A stretch of DNA of 64,000 bases from assembly GCF_042682525.1 (NCBI RefSeq), contig NZ_JBHUHP010000004.1:124001-188000 (forward strand), given 5' to 3'. The DNA comes from Blastococcus_B deserti (GTDB lineage: Bacteria; Actinomycetota; Actinomycetes; Mycobacteriales; Geodermatophilaceae). The first letter of the stretch is position 1; every line of letters starts with the position of its first letter. Both the position numbers and the translations under genes were made by a program. The notes under the pieces are model-generated. The model saw only the letters and a list, made by a program, of their open reading frames with translations, was not told where the DNA came from and ran no database searches. Below are positions 8,331 through 16,840 of this stretch, in pieces.

Positions 8331-9389
8331 ATGAGTTCTTCTGTGGCGACAACACCGTCCACCCCGGCGACCACCGCGCCGGTCCGCTCGCAGCGCTCGC
8401 TGGTGTCGCGAGTCCTGGGCCGGCCCGAGATCGGCGCGCTCGCGGCGGCGATCGCGATCTTCCTGTTCTTCTACGCGGTCGCCGAGCCGTTCCGCACGCT
8501 GCCCGCCTTCGCCACCGTCCTGTACGCGAGCTCGACCATCGGCATCGTGTCGGTCGGGGTCGCCCTTCTCATGATCGGCGGCGAGTTCGACCTGTCGGCC
8601 GGGGTCGCGGTGGCCACCGCGGCGCTGGCCGCGGCGATGATCACCTACCAGTTCAGCCTGAACATGTGGGTGGGCGTCGTGTTCAGCCTCGTCGTCGCGC
8701 TGGCCATCGGCTTCATCAACGGCTGGCTGGTGATGAGGACCGGGATCCCCAGCTTCCTCATCACCCTGAGCACGTTCTTCATCCTCCAGGGCCTGAACCT
8801 CGGCGTCACGAAGCTGGTCACCGGGACGGTCGCCACCCCCAACACCAGCGCCATCGACGGTTTCGGCGCGGCCAAGGCGGTCTTCGCCAGTGACGTCGAC
8901 CTCGGCTTCATCTCGCTCAAGGTCACGGTGCTGTGGTGGTTCCTCTTCGTGGCGGTCGGCACCTGGCTGCTGCTGCGGACTCGCACCGGCAACTGGATCA
9001 CCGCCTCCGGCGGCAACCAGGCGAGTGCCCGCGCGGTCGGTGTGCCCGTGCGCAAGGTCAAGATCGGGCTGTTCATGGGGGTCGCCTTCCTGGCCTGGTT
9101 CCTGGGGATGCACCTGCTCTTCAACTTCAGCTCGGTGCAGTCCGGCCTGGGTGTCGGCAACGAGTTCATCTACATCATCGCCGCGGTCGTCGGCGGTGCC
9201 CTGCTCACCGGCGGCTACGGCTCGGCGGTCGGCTCGGCGCTCGGTGCCTTCATCTTCGGGATGACCACCCAGGGCATCGTGTTCGCCGGCTGGGACCCGA
9301 ACTGGTTCCGCACGTTCCTGGGCGTGATGCTGCTGCTCGCCGTCCTGGTCAACCTGTACGTCAAGAACTACGCCGCTCAGAGGAAGTGA
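8331..9389 (+). CDS. Sugar ABC transporter permease (RbsC/FrcC type)
   Basis: A 352-aa polytopic inner-membrane permease with about nine or ten hydrophobic segments. It carries the family signature ALLMIGGEFDLSAG (about residues 77-91) and the C-terminal GGALLTGGYGSAVG region. It forms the translocation channel with the ATPase encoded 1 nt downstream. ATG start at 8331 has GGAG upstream. It belongs to the binding protein-permease-ATPase operon, which ends at a strong hairpin after the ATPase gene. Confidence 0.9.
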   Translation: MSSSVATTPSTPATTAPVRSQRSLVSRVLGRPEIGALAAAIAIFLFFYAVAEPFRTLPAFATVLYASSTIGIVSVGVALLMIGGEFDLSAGVAVATAALAAAMITYQFSLNMWVGVVFSLVVALAIGFINGWLVMRTGIPSFLITLSTFFILQGLNLGVTKLVTGTVATPNTSAIDGFGAAKAVFASDVDLGFISLKVTVLWWFLFVAVGTWLLLRTRTGNWITASGGNQASARAVGVPVRKVKIGLFMGVAFLAWFLGMHLLFNFSSVQSGLGVGNEFIYIIAAVVGGALLTGGYGSAVGSALGAFIFGMTTQGIVFAGWDPNWFRTFLGVMLLLAVLVNLYVKNYAAQRK

Positions 9390-9390
9390 C

Positions 9391-10206
9391 ATGACCGACA
9401 CGATCATGGAGCACGCCGCCCCTGACCTGCACAAGGGAGAGCCGCTCGTCGAGATGGAGGGCGTCGGCAAGAACTACGGCGCCATCCGGGCGCTCGAGGG
9501 CATCAACCTGCGGGTCAGCGCCGGGGAGGTGACCTGCGTCCTGGGGGACAACGGCGCCGGGAAGTCCACCCTCATCAAGATCATCTCCGGTCTGCACCCG
9601 CATTCCGAGGGCACGCTGAAGGTGGACGGTCAGGAGGTCCACTTCAGCTCGCCCAGGGAGTCGCTCGACCACGGGATCGCCACGGTCTACCAGGACCTCG
9701 CGGTGGTCGGCCTCATGGAGGTGTGGCGGAACTTCTTCCTCGGCTCGGAGATCCGGAAGGGCAAGTACCCCATGGCTCCGCTGGACATCAAGGCGATGCG
9801 GGAGATCGCCGACACCGAGCTGCAGAAGATGGGCATCGTCGTCAAGGACATCAACCAGCCGATCGGCACGCTCTCCGGCGGTCAGCGGCAGTGCGTCGCG
9901 ATCGCCCGTGCGGTGTACTTCGGTGCCCGCGTCCTGATCCTCGACGAGCCCACCGCCGCGCTCGGTGTGAAACAGTCCGGCGTCGTCCTCAAGTACACCG
10001 CCGCCGCGCGTGACGCCGGCCTGGGCGTCGTCTTCATCACCCACAACCCCCACCACGCGTACCTGGTGGGCGACCACTTCATCATCCTCAAGCTCGGCCG
10101 CCGGGTCCTCGACCGGAAGCGCTCGGAGGTCACCCTGGAGGAGCTCACCACCGAGATGGCCGGCGGTCAGGAGCTCGCCGAGCTGTCCCACGAGCTCAAG
10201 CGCTAG
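9391..10206 (+). CDS. Sugar ABC transporter ATP-binding protein (single-domain, FrcA-like)
   Basis: A 271-aa ABC ATPase with one nucleotide-binding domain: Walker A GDNGAGKST (52-60), Q-loop Gln101, signature LSGGQRQ (161-167) and Walker B VLILDEP (181-187). It energises uptake by the permease encoded upstream. Many ribose-type systems use a ~500-aa ATPase with two fused domains (RbsA). This one has half that length, as in fructose transporter FrcA, so it should act as a homodimer. The permease stop and this ATG are 1 nt apart, so translation is probably coupled. Confidence 0.92.
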   Translation: MTDTIMEHAAPDLHKGEPLVEMEGVGKNYGAIRALEGINLRVSAGEVTCVLGDNGAGKSTLIKIISGLHPHSEGTLKVDGQEVHFSSPRESLDHGIATVYQDLAVVGLMEVWRNFFLGSEIRKGKYPMAPLDIKAMREIADTELQKMGIVVKDINQPIGTLSGGQRQCVAIARAVYFGARVLILDEPTAALGVKQSGVVLKYTAAARDAGLGVVFITHNPHHAYLVGDHFIILKLGRRVLDRKRSEVTLEELTTEMAGGQELAELSHELKR

Positions 10207-10218
10207 GAACGACGCCAG

Positions 10219-10261
10219 GGCGCCCGCCGCCCGGACCACGCGTGTCCGGGCGGCGGGCGCC
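10219..10261 (+). terminator. Strong terminator hairpin after the ABC transporter operon
   Basis: A 17-bp perfect stem: GGCGCCCGCCGCCCGGA (10219-10235) and TCCGGGCGGCGGGCGCC (10245-10261), with a 9-nt loop, 12 nt after the ATPase stop. The rest of the gap to 10458 contains no gene or motif I can support. Confidence 0.8.
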
Positions 10262-10458
10262 GTCGCGTACGCCCGGCCCGCGCTCGGAGCAGGGGACCCG
10301 AACCGGAGGGGTCGCCCGCGATGTGCGCGGTGTCGTCGACCGTGGGGTCGGCGGCCCGGTTGCCCGTGAGCTCCGCCGCGATCGGCTGCAGGCGTGTTGG
10401 TGCGCCCCCGTCGGCAACCCGCGCCGGGCAGCATCGTCGTCCCGCCGACCGATCGGGG

Positions 10459-11328
10459 TCAGCGGTGGGCCGAGACGGCCTCGAACTGGGCCCGGGTGGT
10501 GGTGGCCGCGTGCATGGCGGCCTGCCGGACGTCGAGTCGGCGGTGCTCGGTGGAGAGGATCTCGACGCCCCAGGGGCCGGACCAGCCGACGGCGCGCAGC
10601 GCGGTGATGATGCCGGCCAGGTCGAAGGAGCCCTCGCCGCAGTAGCGTCGCCGGTCGACGGTGTCCTCGGAGAACGTGCCGACGACCTCGCGGTCGGCGT
10701 CGTCGAGCTCCACGCCGACGATCCGGTGCAGCGGTAATGCGGCGAGCTCCTGCGGCGGGGTCCCGGCGCGCTCGACGTGCCAGACGTCGATGACGATCCC
10801 GCCGGCCGGGTGACCGGCGTCCTCGACCAGCCGCAGCGCGTCGTGGGCGGTCCGGATGTTGGACCAGGGCAGGAACTCGATGCCGAGGCGTACCCCCGCG
10901 TCGGTGGCCTGGGCGGCGAGGAGAGCGAACTCCGCCGCCCAGTGCTCCGGCTCCCACGGGCCCCCGCTGGTGTCGGGCGTGACCTTGAGGTGACGGGCGC
11001 CGAGCGCCTCGGCGGCGGACAGCACGAACTGGCGCAGCTCGTCCGATCGCGCCCGCTCGGGACCGCTGCTCCACCAGCGGGGCAGCCCCTCCAGCTCCAG
11101 GTGGACGATGCCGTTGTCCGTCAGCATCGCGCGGATGCCGGACAGGCCGTGCTCCCGCACGGCGCTGGCCACGTCGACGGCGAGCACCCCGAAGCCGGTG
11201 AACCCCGCGGCGGCCGCGGCCTCGATCCGCTCCCGCAGCGGGACCGGGCTGCGCCAGTCCGCCTCTGACGGCGCGGCGTCGCCGGCCGTGGTCCAGCACG
11301 TGGCCAGCAGCGCGTCCGCGGCTGTCAT
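10459..11328 (-). CDS. Sugar phosphate isomerase/epimerase-like TIM-barrel protein
   Basis: A 289-aa AP-endonuclease-2-fold (xylose-isomerase-like) TIM barrel. Putative metal ligands fall in strands ending GIEFLPW (about residue 165), VIDVWH (about 196), GVELDD and WGVEI (about 265). Family members are isomerases, epimerases, dehydratases or deglycosylases of keto-sugars; the reaction here is unknown. It is a clear paralogue of the frameshifted gene at 14905-15803 (shared LLATCWT.AGDAAP start and GVEI.S.EHR end). ATG at 11328; it lies 57 nt downstream of the PhyH gene in the same orientation, so the two are probably co-transcribed. Confidence 0.82.
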   Translation of the reverse strand: MTAADALLATCWTTAGDAAPSEADWRSPVPLRERIEAAAAAGFTGFGVLAVDVASAVREHGLSGIRAMLTDNGIVHLELEGLPRWWSSGPERARSDELRQFVLSAAEALGARHLKVTPDTSGGPWEPEHWAAEFALLAAQATDAGVRLGIEFLPWSNIRTAHDALRLVEDAGHPAGGIVIDVWHVERAGTPPQELAALPLHRIVGVELDDADREVVGTFSEDTVDRRRYCGEGSFDLAGIITALRAVGWSGPWGVEILSTEHRRLDVRQAAMHAATTTRAQFEAVSAHR

Positions 11329-11385
11329 GTCCTCCCTCTGTGCTCCCGGATGCGGGAACGGCCACCCTCGGGCGGAGGGTTCGTT

Positions 11386-12573
11386 TCAGAACCCGCTGCG
11401 GTGCCGGTCGGCCTGGGCGGTCAGCTCGGTCGCCAGCGCGTCGGACGTCCACTGCTCCTGCAGGGCGCGCCAGACCAGCTCGGCCTGGGTCTCGGGTGCG
11501 AGGCCGCCGATCGGCTGGTCGCGGTCGAGGTTGGTGGGGAAGGCGTAGCCCTCGGCGGAGGCGGCGACGACGTTGCGCAGGGTGCGCTCGTCGACGCCGG
11601 CGGCCTGCAGCGCCAGCAGGACCGGGTAGATCGCCCGGCACATGGCCGAGCGGTCGACGGCCTCCATCGCGCGGCCGAAGGCGGAGGAGACCTGCAGCAG
11701 GTTGGCCATGCGGCGGACGTCGGTCGAGCGGTTGGTGCCGGCGCCGTGGAACAGGGCCGGGTTGAAGAAGGCGGCGTCGCCCTTGCGCAGCGGTAGCTGC
11801 ACGAAGTGCTCGTCGAAGTAGGCGGTGAACTCCGGCTGGTGGAAGGCGACGTAGCCGGGGGCGTACTTCTGCGAGTGCGGCAGGTACATCGTCGGGCCGG
11901 TCTCCACCGGCATGTCGCAGTGCGCGACCGCTCCCTGCAGGGTCATGACGGGGGAGAGGCGGTGCACGTGAGCCGGGTAGGCCAAGGCCTGCTCCTCGGA
12001 CATGAAGCCGAGGTGGTAGTCGCGGTGGGCGACCTGGGCCTGCCCGCCGGGGTTGACGACGTTGACCTGGCTGGTCACCTGGTACCCGCGGCCCAGCCAG
12101 GACTCCGAGACCAGGGCGAGCACGTCGTTGCCGTAGTACTCGGCGAACAGCTGCGGCTCGCGGACGGCGAACTTGTCGAGGGCGCCCCAGATGCGGTCGT
12201 TGGCGCCGGGCTTGGCGAAGTGGTCGCCGGCGACGACCCCGGCGGCCTTCTGCTCGGCGATCACCGCCTCGAAGACGGCGGTGGCCCGGTCGACGACTCC
12301 GGTGTCGGGGAAGGCGCCGGCGAAGACGACGATGCCCGGCCCGTCGGCGAGCGCGCGAGCCAGTTCGGCCTGCACGTCGCGGCGGCCCTCCGCGGTGGCG
12401 ACGTGGTTGCGCAGCCGGGACCCGTAGACGAGGACGTTCTCCCGCACCTCGTCGGCGTACGGGTAGTCGGCCAGGTCGGTGGTCGTCTCGACGATCGCGC
12501 GGAAATCCGCCAGGCGGCAGTCGTCCGCGGTGAACCAGCCGGGAGCGGTCCGGGCGGCGGCGAAGGCGGTCAT
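11386..12573 (-). CDS. Phytanoyl-CoA dioxygenase (PhyH)-family Fe(II)/2-oxoglutarate oxygenase
   Basis: A 395-aa protein with the facial triad of 2-oxoglutarate-dependent oxygenases: HRD (His183, Asp185) and distal His276 (LFHGAG), followed by Arg-containing NRS typical of the co-substrate site. PhyH enzymes hydroxylate varied small molecules, and hydroxylation of a methoxy or alkyl group can lead to demethylation. The substrate is unknown here. ATG at 12573 is chosen over an upstream in-frame start because it has an AGGAAGGA site about 8 nt before it. It is first in a two-gene minus-strand unit with the TIM-barrel gene and divergent from a LacI regulator. Confidence 0.8.
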   Translation of the reverse strand: MTAFAAARTAPGWFTADDCRLADFRAIVETTTDLADYPYADEVRENVLVYGSRLRNHVATAEGRRDVQAELARALADGPGIVVFAGAFPDTGVVDRATAVFEAVIAEQKAAGVVAGDHFAKPGANDRIWGALDKFAVREPQLFAEYYGNDVLALVSESWLGRGYQVTSQVNVVNPGGQAQVAHRDYHLGFMSEEQALAYPAHVHRLSPVMTLQGAVAHCDMPVETGPTMYLPHSQKYAPGYVAFHQPEFTAYFDEHFVQLPLRKGDAAFFNPALFHGAGTNRSTDVRRMANLLQVSSAFGRAMEAVDRSAMCRAIYPVLLALQAAGVDERTLRNVVAASAEGYAFPTNLDRDQPIGGLAPETQAELVWRALQEQWTSDALATELTAQADRHRSGF

Positions 12574-12687
12574 GGCGGCGTCCTTCCTGAGCGGGATGGG
12601 GATGTCATCGAGCCTGACGGGTGAGCGCGGCAGCTGCAAGGGGCCGCGGCCATCGCAGATCCGTCATTTGTCCCTCAGACTGGGCGC

Positions 12688-13728
12688 ATGCCGCACCCGT
12701 ATCCGATCCGCGAGATCGCCCGCCAGGCCGGGTTGTCCGAGGCGACCGTCGACCGTGTGCTGAACCGGCGCGGAGGGGTGCGGCAGAGCACCGTCGACGA
12801 GGTGCACCGGGCGATCGCCGATCTGCACCGGCAACGCTCGCAGGTCCGGCTGACCGGTCGGACGTTCTTCCTGGACCTGGTCGTCGACGCCCCGGCCCGG
12901 TTCTCCTCGGCGGTGCGGGCGGCGCTGGAGTCGCAGCTGCCGCTGGTCCGCCCGGCGACCTTCCGGGCGCGGTTCCACCTCGCGGAGGCGCCACCGGTCC
13001 CGGAGCTGGTGGCCACGCTCGACGGCATCGCCCGGCGCGGGTCGCAGGGCGTCGTCCTCAAGGCCCCGGACCACCCCCAGGTCGTGGCCGCGGTCGAACG
13101 GCTGGCCGAGACCGGCATCCCGGTGGTCACGCTCGTCACCGACCTGCCGACCAGCCGACGCGTCGCGTACGTCGGCCTGGACAACCGGGCCGCCGGGGCG
13201 ACCGCGGCCTACCTGCTCGACCAGTGGCTGCCCGACGACGCCGCCGTCCTGGTCACCCGGGGCACCGGCTCCTTCCGCGGCGAGGACGACCGCGAGATGG
13301 GTTTCCGCGCGACGCTGCGGCAGGTGCGGCCCGGCCGGCAGCAGGTCGACCTCGTCGATCCGAGCGGGGACGACGCGGTGCTGCGCGGGCTGGTCCGCGA
13401 CGCCCTGGCCGCCCACCCGGCCATCGCTGCCGTCTACTCGCTGTACGCCACCGGCGGCAACGCCGCGACGGTGGCGGCCTTCGCCGACGCCGGCCGGGCA
13501 TGCCGAGCCTTCGTGGCGCACGACCTGGACGCCGAGAACCTGGCGCTGCTGCAGGAGGGACGGCTGTCGGTGGTGCTGCACCACGAGCTCGCCCTCGACC
13601 TGCGCCGCGCCTGCCACGTGGTCATGCAGGCCCACGGCGCGCTCCCCGGCAGTCCCCGGTCATGGCACTCGGGCGTCCAGGTGATCACGCCCTACAACCT
13701 CCCGTCCGAGGCCCTCACCGCCTCCTGA
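12688..13728 (+). CDS. LacI-family transcriptional regulator
   Basis: A 346-aa regulator with an N-terminal LacI helix-turn-helix (IREIARQAGLSEATVDRVLN, residues 7-26) and a sugar-binding-protein-like effector domain. The hinge/HTH contains the unusual VDRVLNRRGGVR variant. It sits between the divergent PhyH/TIM-barrel unit and the downstream cyclitol-oxidoreductase operon, so it likely controls one or both in response to a sugar-like ligand. ATG at 12688. The 114-nt divergent spacer holds a GC-rich palindrome GGCCGCGGCC (12642-12651), which could be an operator but is weak evidence. Confidence 0.88.
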   Translation: MPHPYPIREIARQAGLSEATVDRVLNRRGGVRQSTVDEVHRAIADLHRQRSQVRLTGRTFFLDLVVDAPARFSSAVRAALESQLPLVRPATFRARFHLAEAPPVPELVATLDGIARRGSQGVVLKAPDHPQVVAAVERLAETGIPVVTLVTDLPTSRRVAYVGLDNRAAGATAAYLLDQWLPDDAAVLVTRGTGSFRGEDDREMGFRATLRQVRPGRQQVDLVDPSGDDAVLRGLVRDALAAHPAIAAVYSLYATGGNAATVAAFADAGRACRAFVAHDLDAENLALLQEGRLSVVLHHELALDLRRACHVVMQAHGALPGSPRSWHSGVQVITPYNLPSEALTAS

Positions 13729-13769
13729 CGGATTGAGGGGATTTTGAGGGACCGCTGACGTTGACGACG

Positions 13770-13787
13770 CTGTGGCGGCGGCCACAG
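13770..13787. promoter_or_regulatory. Inverted repeat in front of the iolG-like operon
   Basis: CTGTGGC (13770-13776) and GCCACAG (13781-13787) form a 7-bp inverted repeat with a 4-nt spacer, 54 nt before the GTG of the next gene. It may be an operator of the LacI protein encoded just upstream, or a weak terminator for that gene. Confidence 0.35.
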
Positions 13788-13841
13788 CCTTGACCTCGAC
13801 GCGGCCGGCGGAAGCGGCCGAACGGGATCGAGGAGGGCGTC

Positions 13842-14864
13842 GTGGCGCTGGACGTGGGGGTCATCGGGGTCGGCATGATCGGCCAGGAGCACATCCGCCG
13901 CCTGGACGGCGGCCCCGGCGGCAGCCGCGTGGTCGCGGTCGCCGACGCGGACGCCGAGCGCGCCGCGGCCGTGGCCGGGCAGCTGCCGGTTGCGAAAGCC
14001 CTGCCCACCGGCGAGGAGCTGATCGCGTCGGACGCGGTCGACGCCGTCGTCGTCACCTCCTGGGGGCCGACGCACGAGCCGTACGTGCTCGCGGCCGTCG
14101 CCGCCGGCAAGCCGGTGTTCTGCGAGAAGCCGCTGGCCACCACGCAGGAGTCCTGCCGGCGGATCGTCGAGGCCGAGGTCGCCGCCGGTCGTCGGCTGGT
14201 CCAGGTCGGCTTCAACCGGCGCTACGACCCCGCACACCGGGCGCTCAAGCAGGCCGTGGACGGCGGCGCCATCGGGGCTCCGCTGCTGGTGCACTGCGCG
14301 CACCGGAACGCCTCGGTGCCTCCGCACTACACACGGGAGATGTCGATCGCCGACACCGCGATCCACGAGATCGACGAACTGCGGTGGCTGGTCGGTCAGG
14401 AGATCGTCGCCGCCCAGGTCTTCACCGCACGGAAGAGCAGCCGCGGCGGGCAGCTGCAGGACCCCCTGCTGGTGCTCCTTGAGATGGCCGACGGCGTGCT
14501 CGTCGACGTCGAGGTGTCGGTGAACATCCACTACGGCTACGAGATCCGCTGCGAGGTGTCGGGGGAGACCGGCACCGTCGAGCTGGCCGAGCCTGCCCCG
14601 GTGACCATCCGCCGCGAGGGCACGGTCGCCGGTCTCGTCCCGGCCGACTGGCGGGAGCGCTTCGCCCTCTCCTACGACATCGAGCTGCGCGAGTGGGCCG
14701 ACACCGTCGCCGCCGCACGGCCGCCACAGGGCCCCAGCGCATGGGACGGCTACGTCGCGCAGATCGTCTCCGACGCCGCGTTGCGCTCGTTGAGCGACGG
14801 CGCCCGGGTAGCGATCGAGCTGCCGCCGCGGCCGGACCTGTACACCCCGACCGCGACGCCGTGA
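13842..14864 (+). CDS. Inositol 2-dehydrogenase (IolG/IdhA-like, Gfo/Idh/MocA family)
   Basis: A 340-aa NAD-dependent dehydrogenase. Rossmann motif GVGMIG (9-14), catalytic-lysine motif EKP (95-97), and the IolG-type HCAHRNASVPPHYT segment with DTAIHEID (Asp171, His175) match myo-inositol dehydrogenase architecture. It should oxidise myo-inositol or a close cyclitol at C2 to an inosose. It resembles the iolG at 34183-35256 in both the active-site segment and the C-terminal DIELREW region. GTG start at 13842 follows a GAGGAGG site. It is first gene of a seven-gene plus-strand run ending at 21170. Confidence 0.85.
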   Translation: MALDVGVIGVGMIGQEHIRRLDGGPGGSRVVAVADADAERAAAVAGQLPVAKALPTGEELIASDAVDAVVVTSWGPTHEPYVLAAVAAGKPVFCEKPLATTQESCRRIVEAEVAAGRRLVQVGFNRRYDPAHRALKQAVDGGAIGAPLLVHCAHRNASVPPHYTREMSIADTAIHEIDELRWLVGQEIVAAQVFTARKSSRGGQLQDPLLVLLEMADGVLVDVEVSVNIHYGYEIRCEVSGETGTVELAEPAPVTIRREGTVAGLVPADWRERFALSYDIELREWADTVAAARPPQGPSAWDGYVAQIVSDAALRSLSDGARVAIELPPRPDLYTPTATP

Positions 14865-14904
14865 CGTCGGAGCCCGCACACGCGTCACGACCGAGGGAGG
14901 CGAC

Positions 14905-15803
14905 ATGATGCCCGGCCCGACCATTCCCAACCGCGAGCTGCTGGCCACCTGCTGGACCTCGGCCGGAGACGCGGCCCCCGACCGCGGCGACGAGGTCAGC
15001 CCGGTCGACCTGCGGACCCGGGTAGAGACCGCCGCGGAGGTGGGCTGGAGGGCTTCGGCCTGCTGCACGCCGACCTGGCGATCGCCGCGCGCACCTTCGG
15101 CCTGCCGGAGCTGCGCCGGATCTTCGACGGCGCCGGGATCACGCACGTCGAGCTGGAGGTCCTGCCGTGGTGGTGGACCACCGACGAGCGGCGACGCGTC
15201 TCCGACCAGCGGCGGACCCTACTGCTCGACGCCGCCGAGGTCCTCGGCGCCCGGACGATCAAGGTCGCCGCCGAGGGCGGCGGCCGACCGGTCGATCCCG
15301 CACGCTTCCACGACGACTTCGACCGCCTGGCCACCCAGGCCGGCAACGCCGGCGCACGCGTCGCGCTGGAGCCCATGCCGATGACCAACCTCTCGACCAT
15401 CCAGGCCGGCGTCGACTTCGTCACCGCCGTGGGCAACCGGAACGGGGGCCTGACCGTCGACACCTGGCACGTCCACCGCGGCGGGACCAGCTACGCCGAG
15501 CTGGAGCGGATCCTGCCGGTCGAGTACCTGTTCATCGTCGAGCTCGACGATGCCGACGAGCAGATCGTCGGCACGCTGTGGGAGGACACCGTCAACGCCC
15601 GCCGCCTCCCTGGTGAGGGGATCTTCGACGTGCCCGCCTTCATCGCCGCCATCCACCGCGTGGGCTACCGCGGCCACTGGGGCGTGGAGATCATCTCGGC
15701 CGAGCACCGGAAGTTGCCCGTCCGCGACGGACTCACCCGCGCCCGCGCCGCCTCGCTCCAGGCGCTCGACGCCGCGGAGCGCCTCGTGGCCTCGGCCGGC
15801 TGA
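14905..15803 (+). pseudogene. TIM-barrel sugar phosphate isomerase/epimerase, broken by one frameshift
   Basis: A homologue of the gene at 10459-11328 whose reading frame changes near 15048. From the ATG at 14905 the frame reads LLATCWTSAGDAAP and continues to about 15048; after that the homologous protein (GFGLLHADLAIAART onward) continues one base earlier, to the TGA at 15803. The shift equals loss of one G in TGG-GAG, read here as TGGAG. If restored, the product would be about 299 aa with GVEI and metal-site strands intact. No other lesion is visible, so this may be a sequencing error or a very recent mutation. Good AGGGAGG site before 14905; it lies between iolG-like and dioxygenase genes. 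Confidence 0.8.
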
Positions 15804-15838
15804 CCCGAACACCCCCGACTCCACCCCGGAGGCACGTC

Positions 15839-16840
15839 TTGCCCGATGCGCCCATCGACACCGCGCTCTCCGCGCGGCCGGCACCCACCCGCGCAGGCGG
15901 CGAGCCCTTCACCGAGGAAGGCTCGGCCGAGGTGGTCGCCGCCAGCTTCGCCCGCACCCCGGACCCGCGGCTGCGGCAGGTGCTGACGTCGCTGGTCCAC
16001 CACCTGCACGCATTCGTCAAGGACGTGGAGCTGACCGAGGAGGAGTGGGAAACCGCGATCGCGTTCCTCACCCGCACCGGCCAGATGTGCGACGACGTCC
16101 GGCAGGAGTTCATGCTGCTGTCCGACGTCCTCGGGGTCTCGATGCTCGTGGAGACGATCAACCACCGCACCGGGGGAACCTCGACCGAGTCGACGGTGCT
16201 CGGTCCGTTCCACATGGTGGAGTCCCCGCCGCGGGAGCTCGGGGACGACATCGCCCTCGACGGCAAGGGTGAGCCCTGCCTGGTCACCGGGCAGGTGACG
16301 GGCCCCGGCGGCGAACCGCTGACCGGAGCGCTGGTCGACGTCTGGCAGGCCGACGACGACGGCTTCTACGACGTCCAGCAGCCCGGCGTCCAGCCCGAGC
16401 GCAACCTGCGCGGCCTGTTCACCGCCGACGACGACGGGCGCTTCTGGTTCCGGACGATCGTGCCGCGCCACTACCCGATCCCCGACGACGGCCCGGTCGG
16501 GGAGCTGCTCGTCGCCACCGGCCGGCATCCCAATCGCCCGGCCCACGTGCACTTCATCGTCACGGCGCCCGGCCACCGGCCGGTGACCACGCACCTGTTC
16601 GTGGACGGCGACCCGTACATCGACTCCGACGCGGTCTTCGGGGTCAAGGAGAGCCTGGTCCGTGAGTTCCCGGTGGTCGACGACCCGGCCCGCGCCGCCG
16701 AGGTGGGTCTGCCCAACCCGTTCCGCACCGTGCACTTCGACGTCGTCCTGCTGCGCACCGACAGCCCCCATGTCGAGGCACAGCCGGCGGCCCAGCCGGC
16801 GCACCTCCAGTCGACCGTCGTGCAGGGAGCGCCGTCGTGA
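15839..16840 (+). CDS. Intradiol ring-cleavage dioxygenase (hydroxyquinol 1,2-dioxygenase type)
   Basis: A 333-aa non-haem Fe(III) intradiol dioxygenase. The four iron ligands are visible: Tyr177 (GFYDVQ), Tyr212 (RHYPIP), His236 and His238 (PAHVHF). An N-terminal helical dimerisation domain of about 100 residues precedes them, as in catechol and hydroxyquinol 1,2-dioxygenases. Coupling to maleylacetate reductase argues for hydroxyquinol (1,2,4-trihydroxybenzene) cleavage to maleylacetate rather than catechol cleavage. TTG start at 15839 has GGAGG upstream. It overlaps the reductase gene by 4 nt. Finding this enzyme inside a cyclitol-oxidoreductase operon is unusual. Confidence 0.9.
   Translation: MPDAPIDTALSARPAPTRAGGEPFTEEGSAEVVAASFARTPDPRLRQVLTSLVHHLHAFVKDVELTEEEWETAIAFLTRTGQMCDDVRQEFMLLSDVLGVSMLVETINHRTGGTSTESTVLGPFHMVESPPRELGDDIALDGKGEPCLVTGQVTGPGGEPLTGALVDVWQADDDGFYDVQQPGVQPERNLRGLFTADDDGRFWFRTIVPRHYPIPDDGPVGELLVATGRHPNRPAHVHFIVTAPGHRPVTTHLFVDGDPYIDSDAVFGVKESLVREFPVVDDPARAAEVGLPNPFRTVHFDVVLLRTDSPHVEAQPAAQPAHLQSTVVQGAPS

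Noticed and set aside
12642..12651. GGCCGCGGCC palindrome as the operator of the 12688 LacI protein
   Set aside because: A short all-GC palindrome is expected often by chance at this GC content and has no second copy near a relevant start; mentioned only as a weak possibility.
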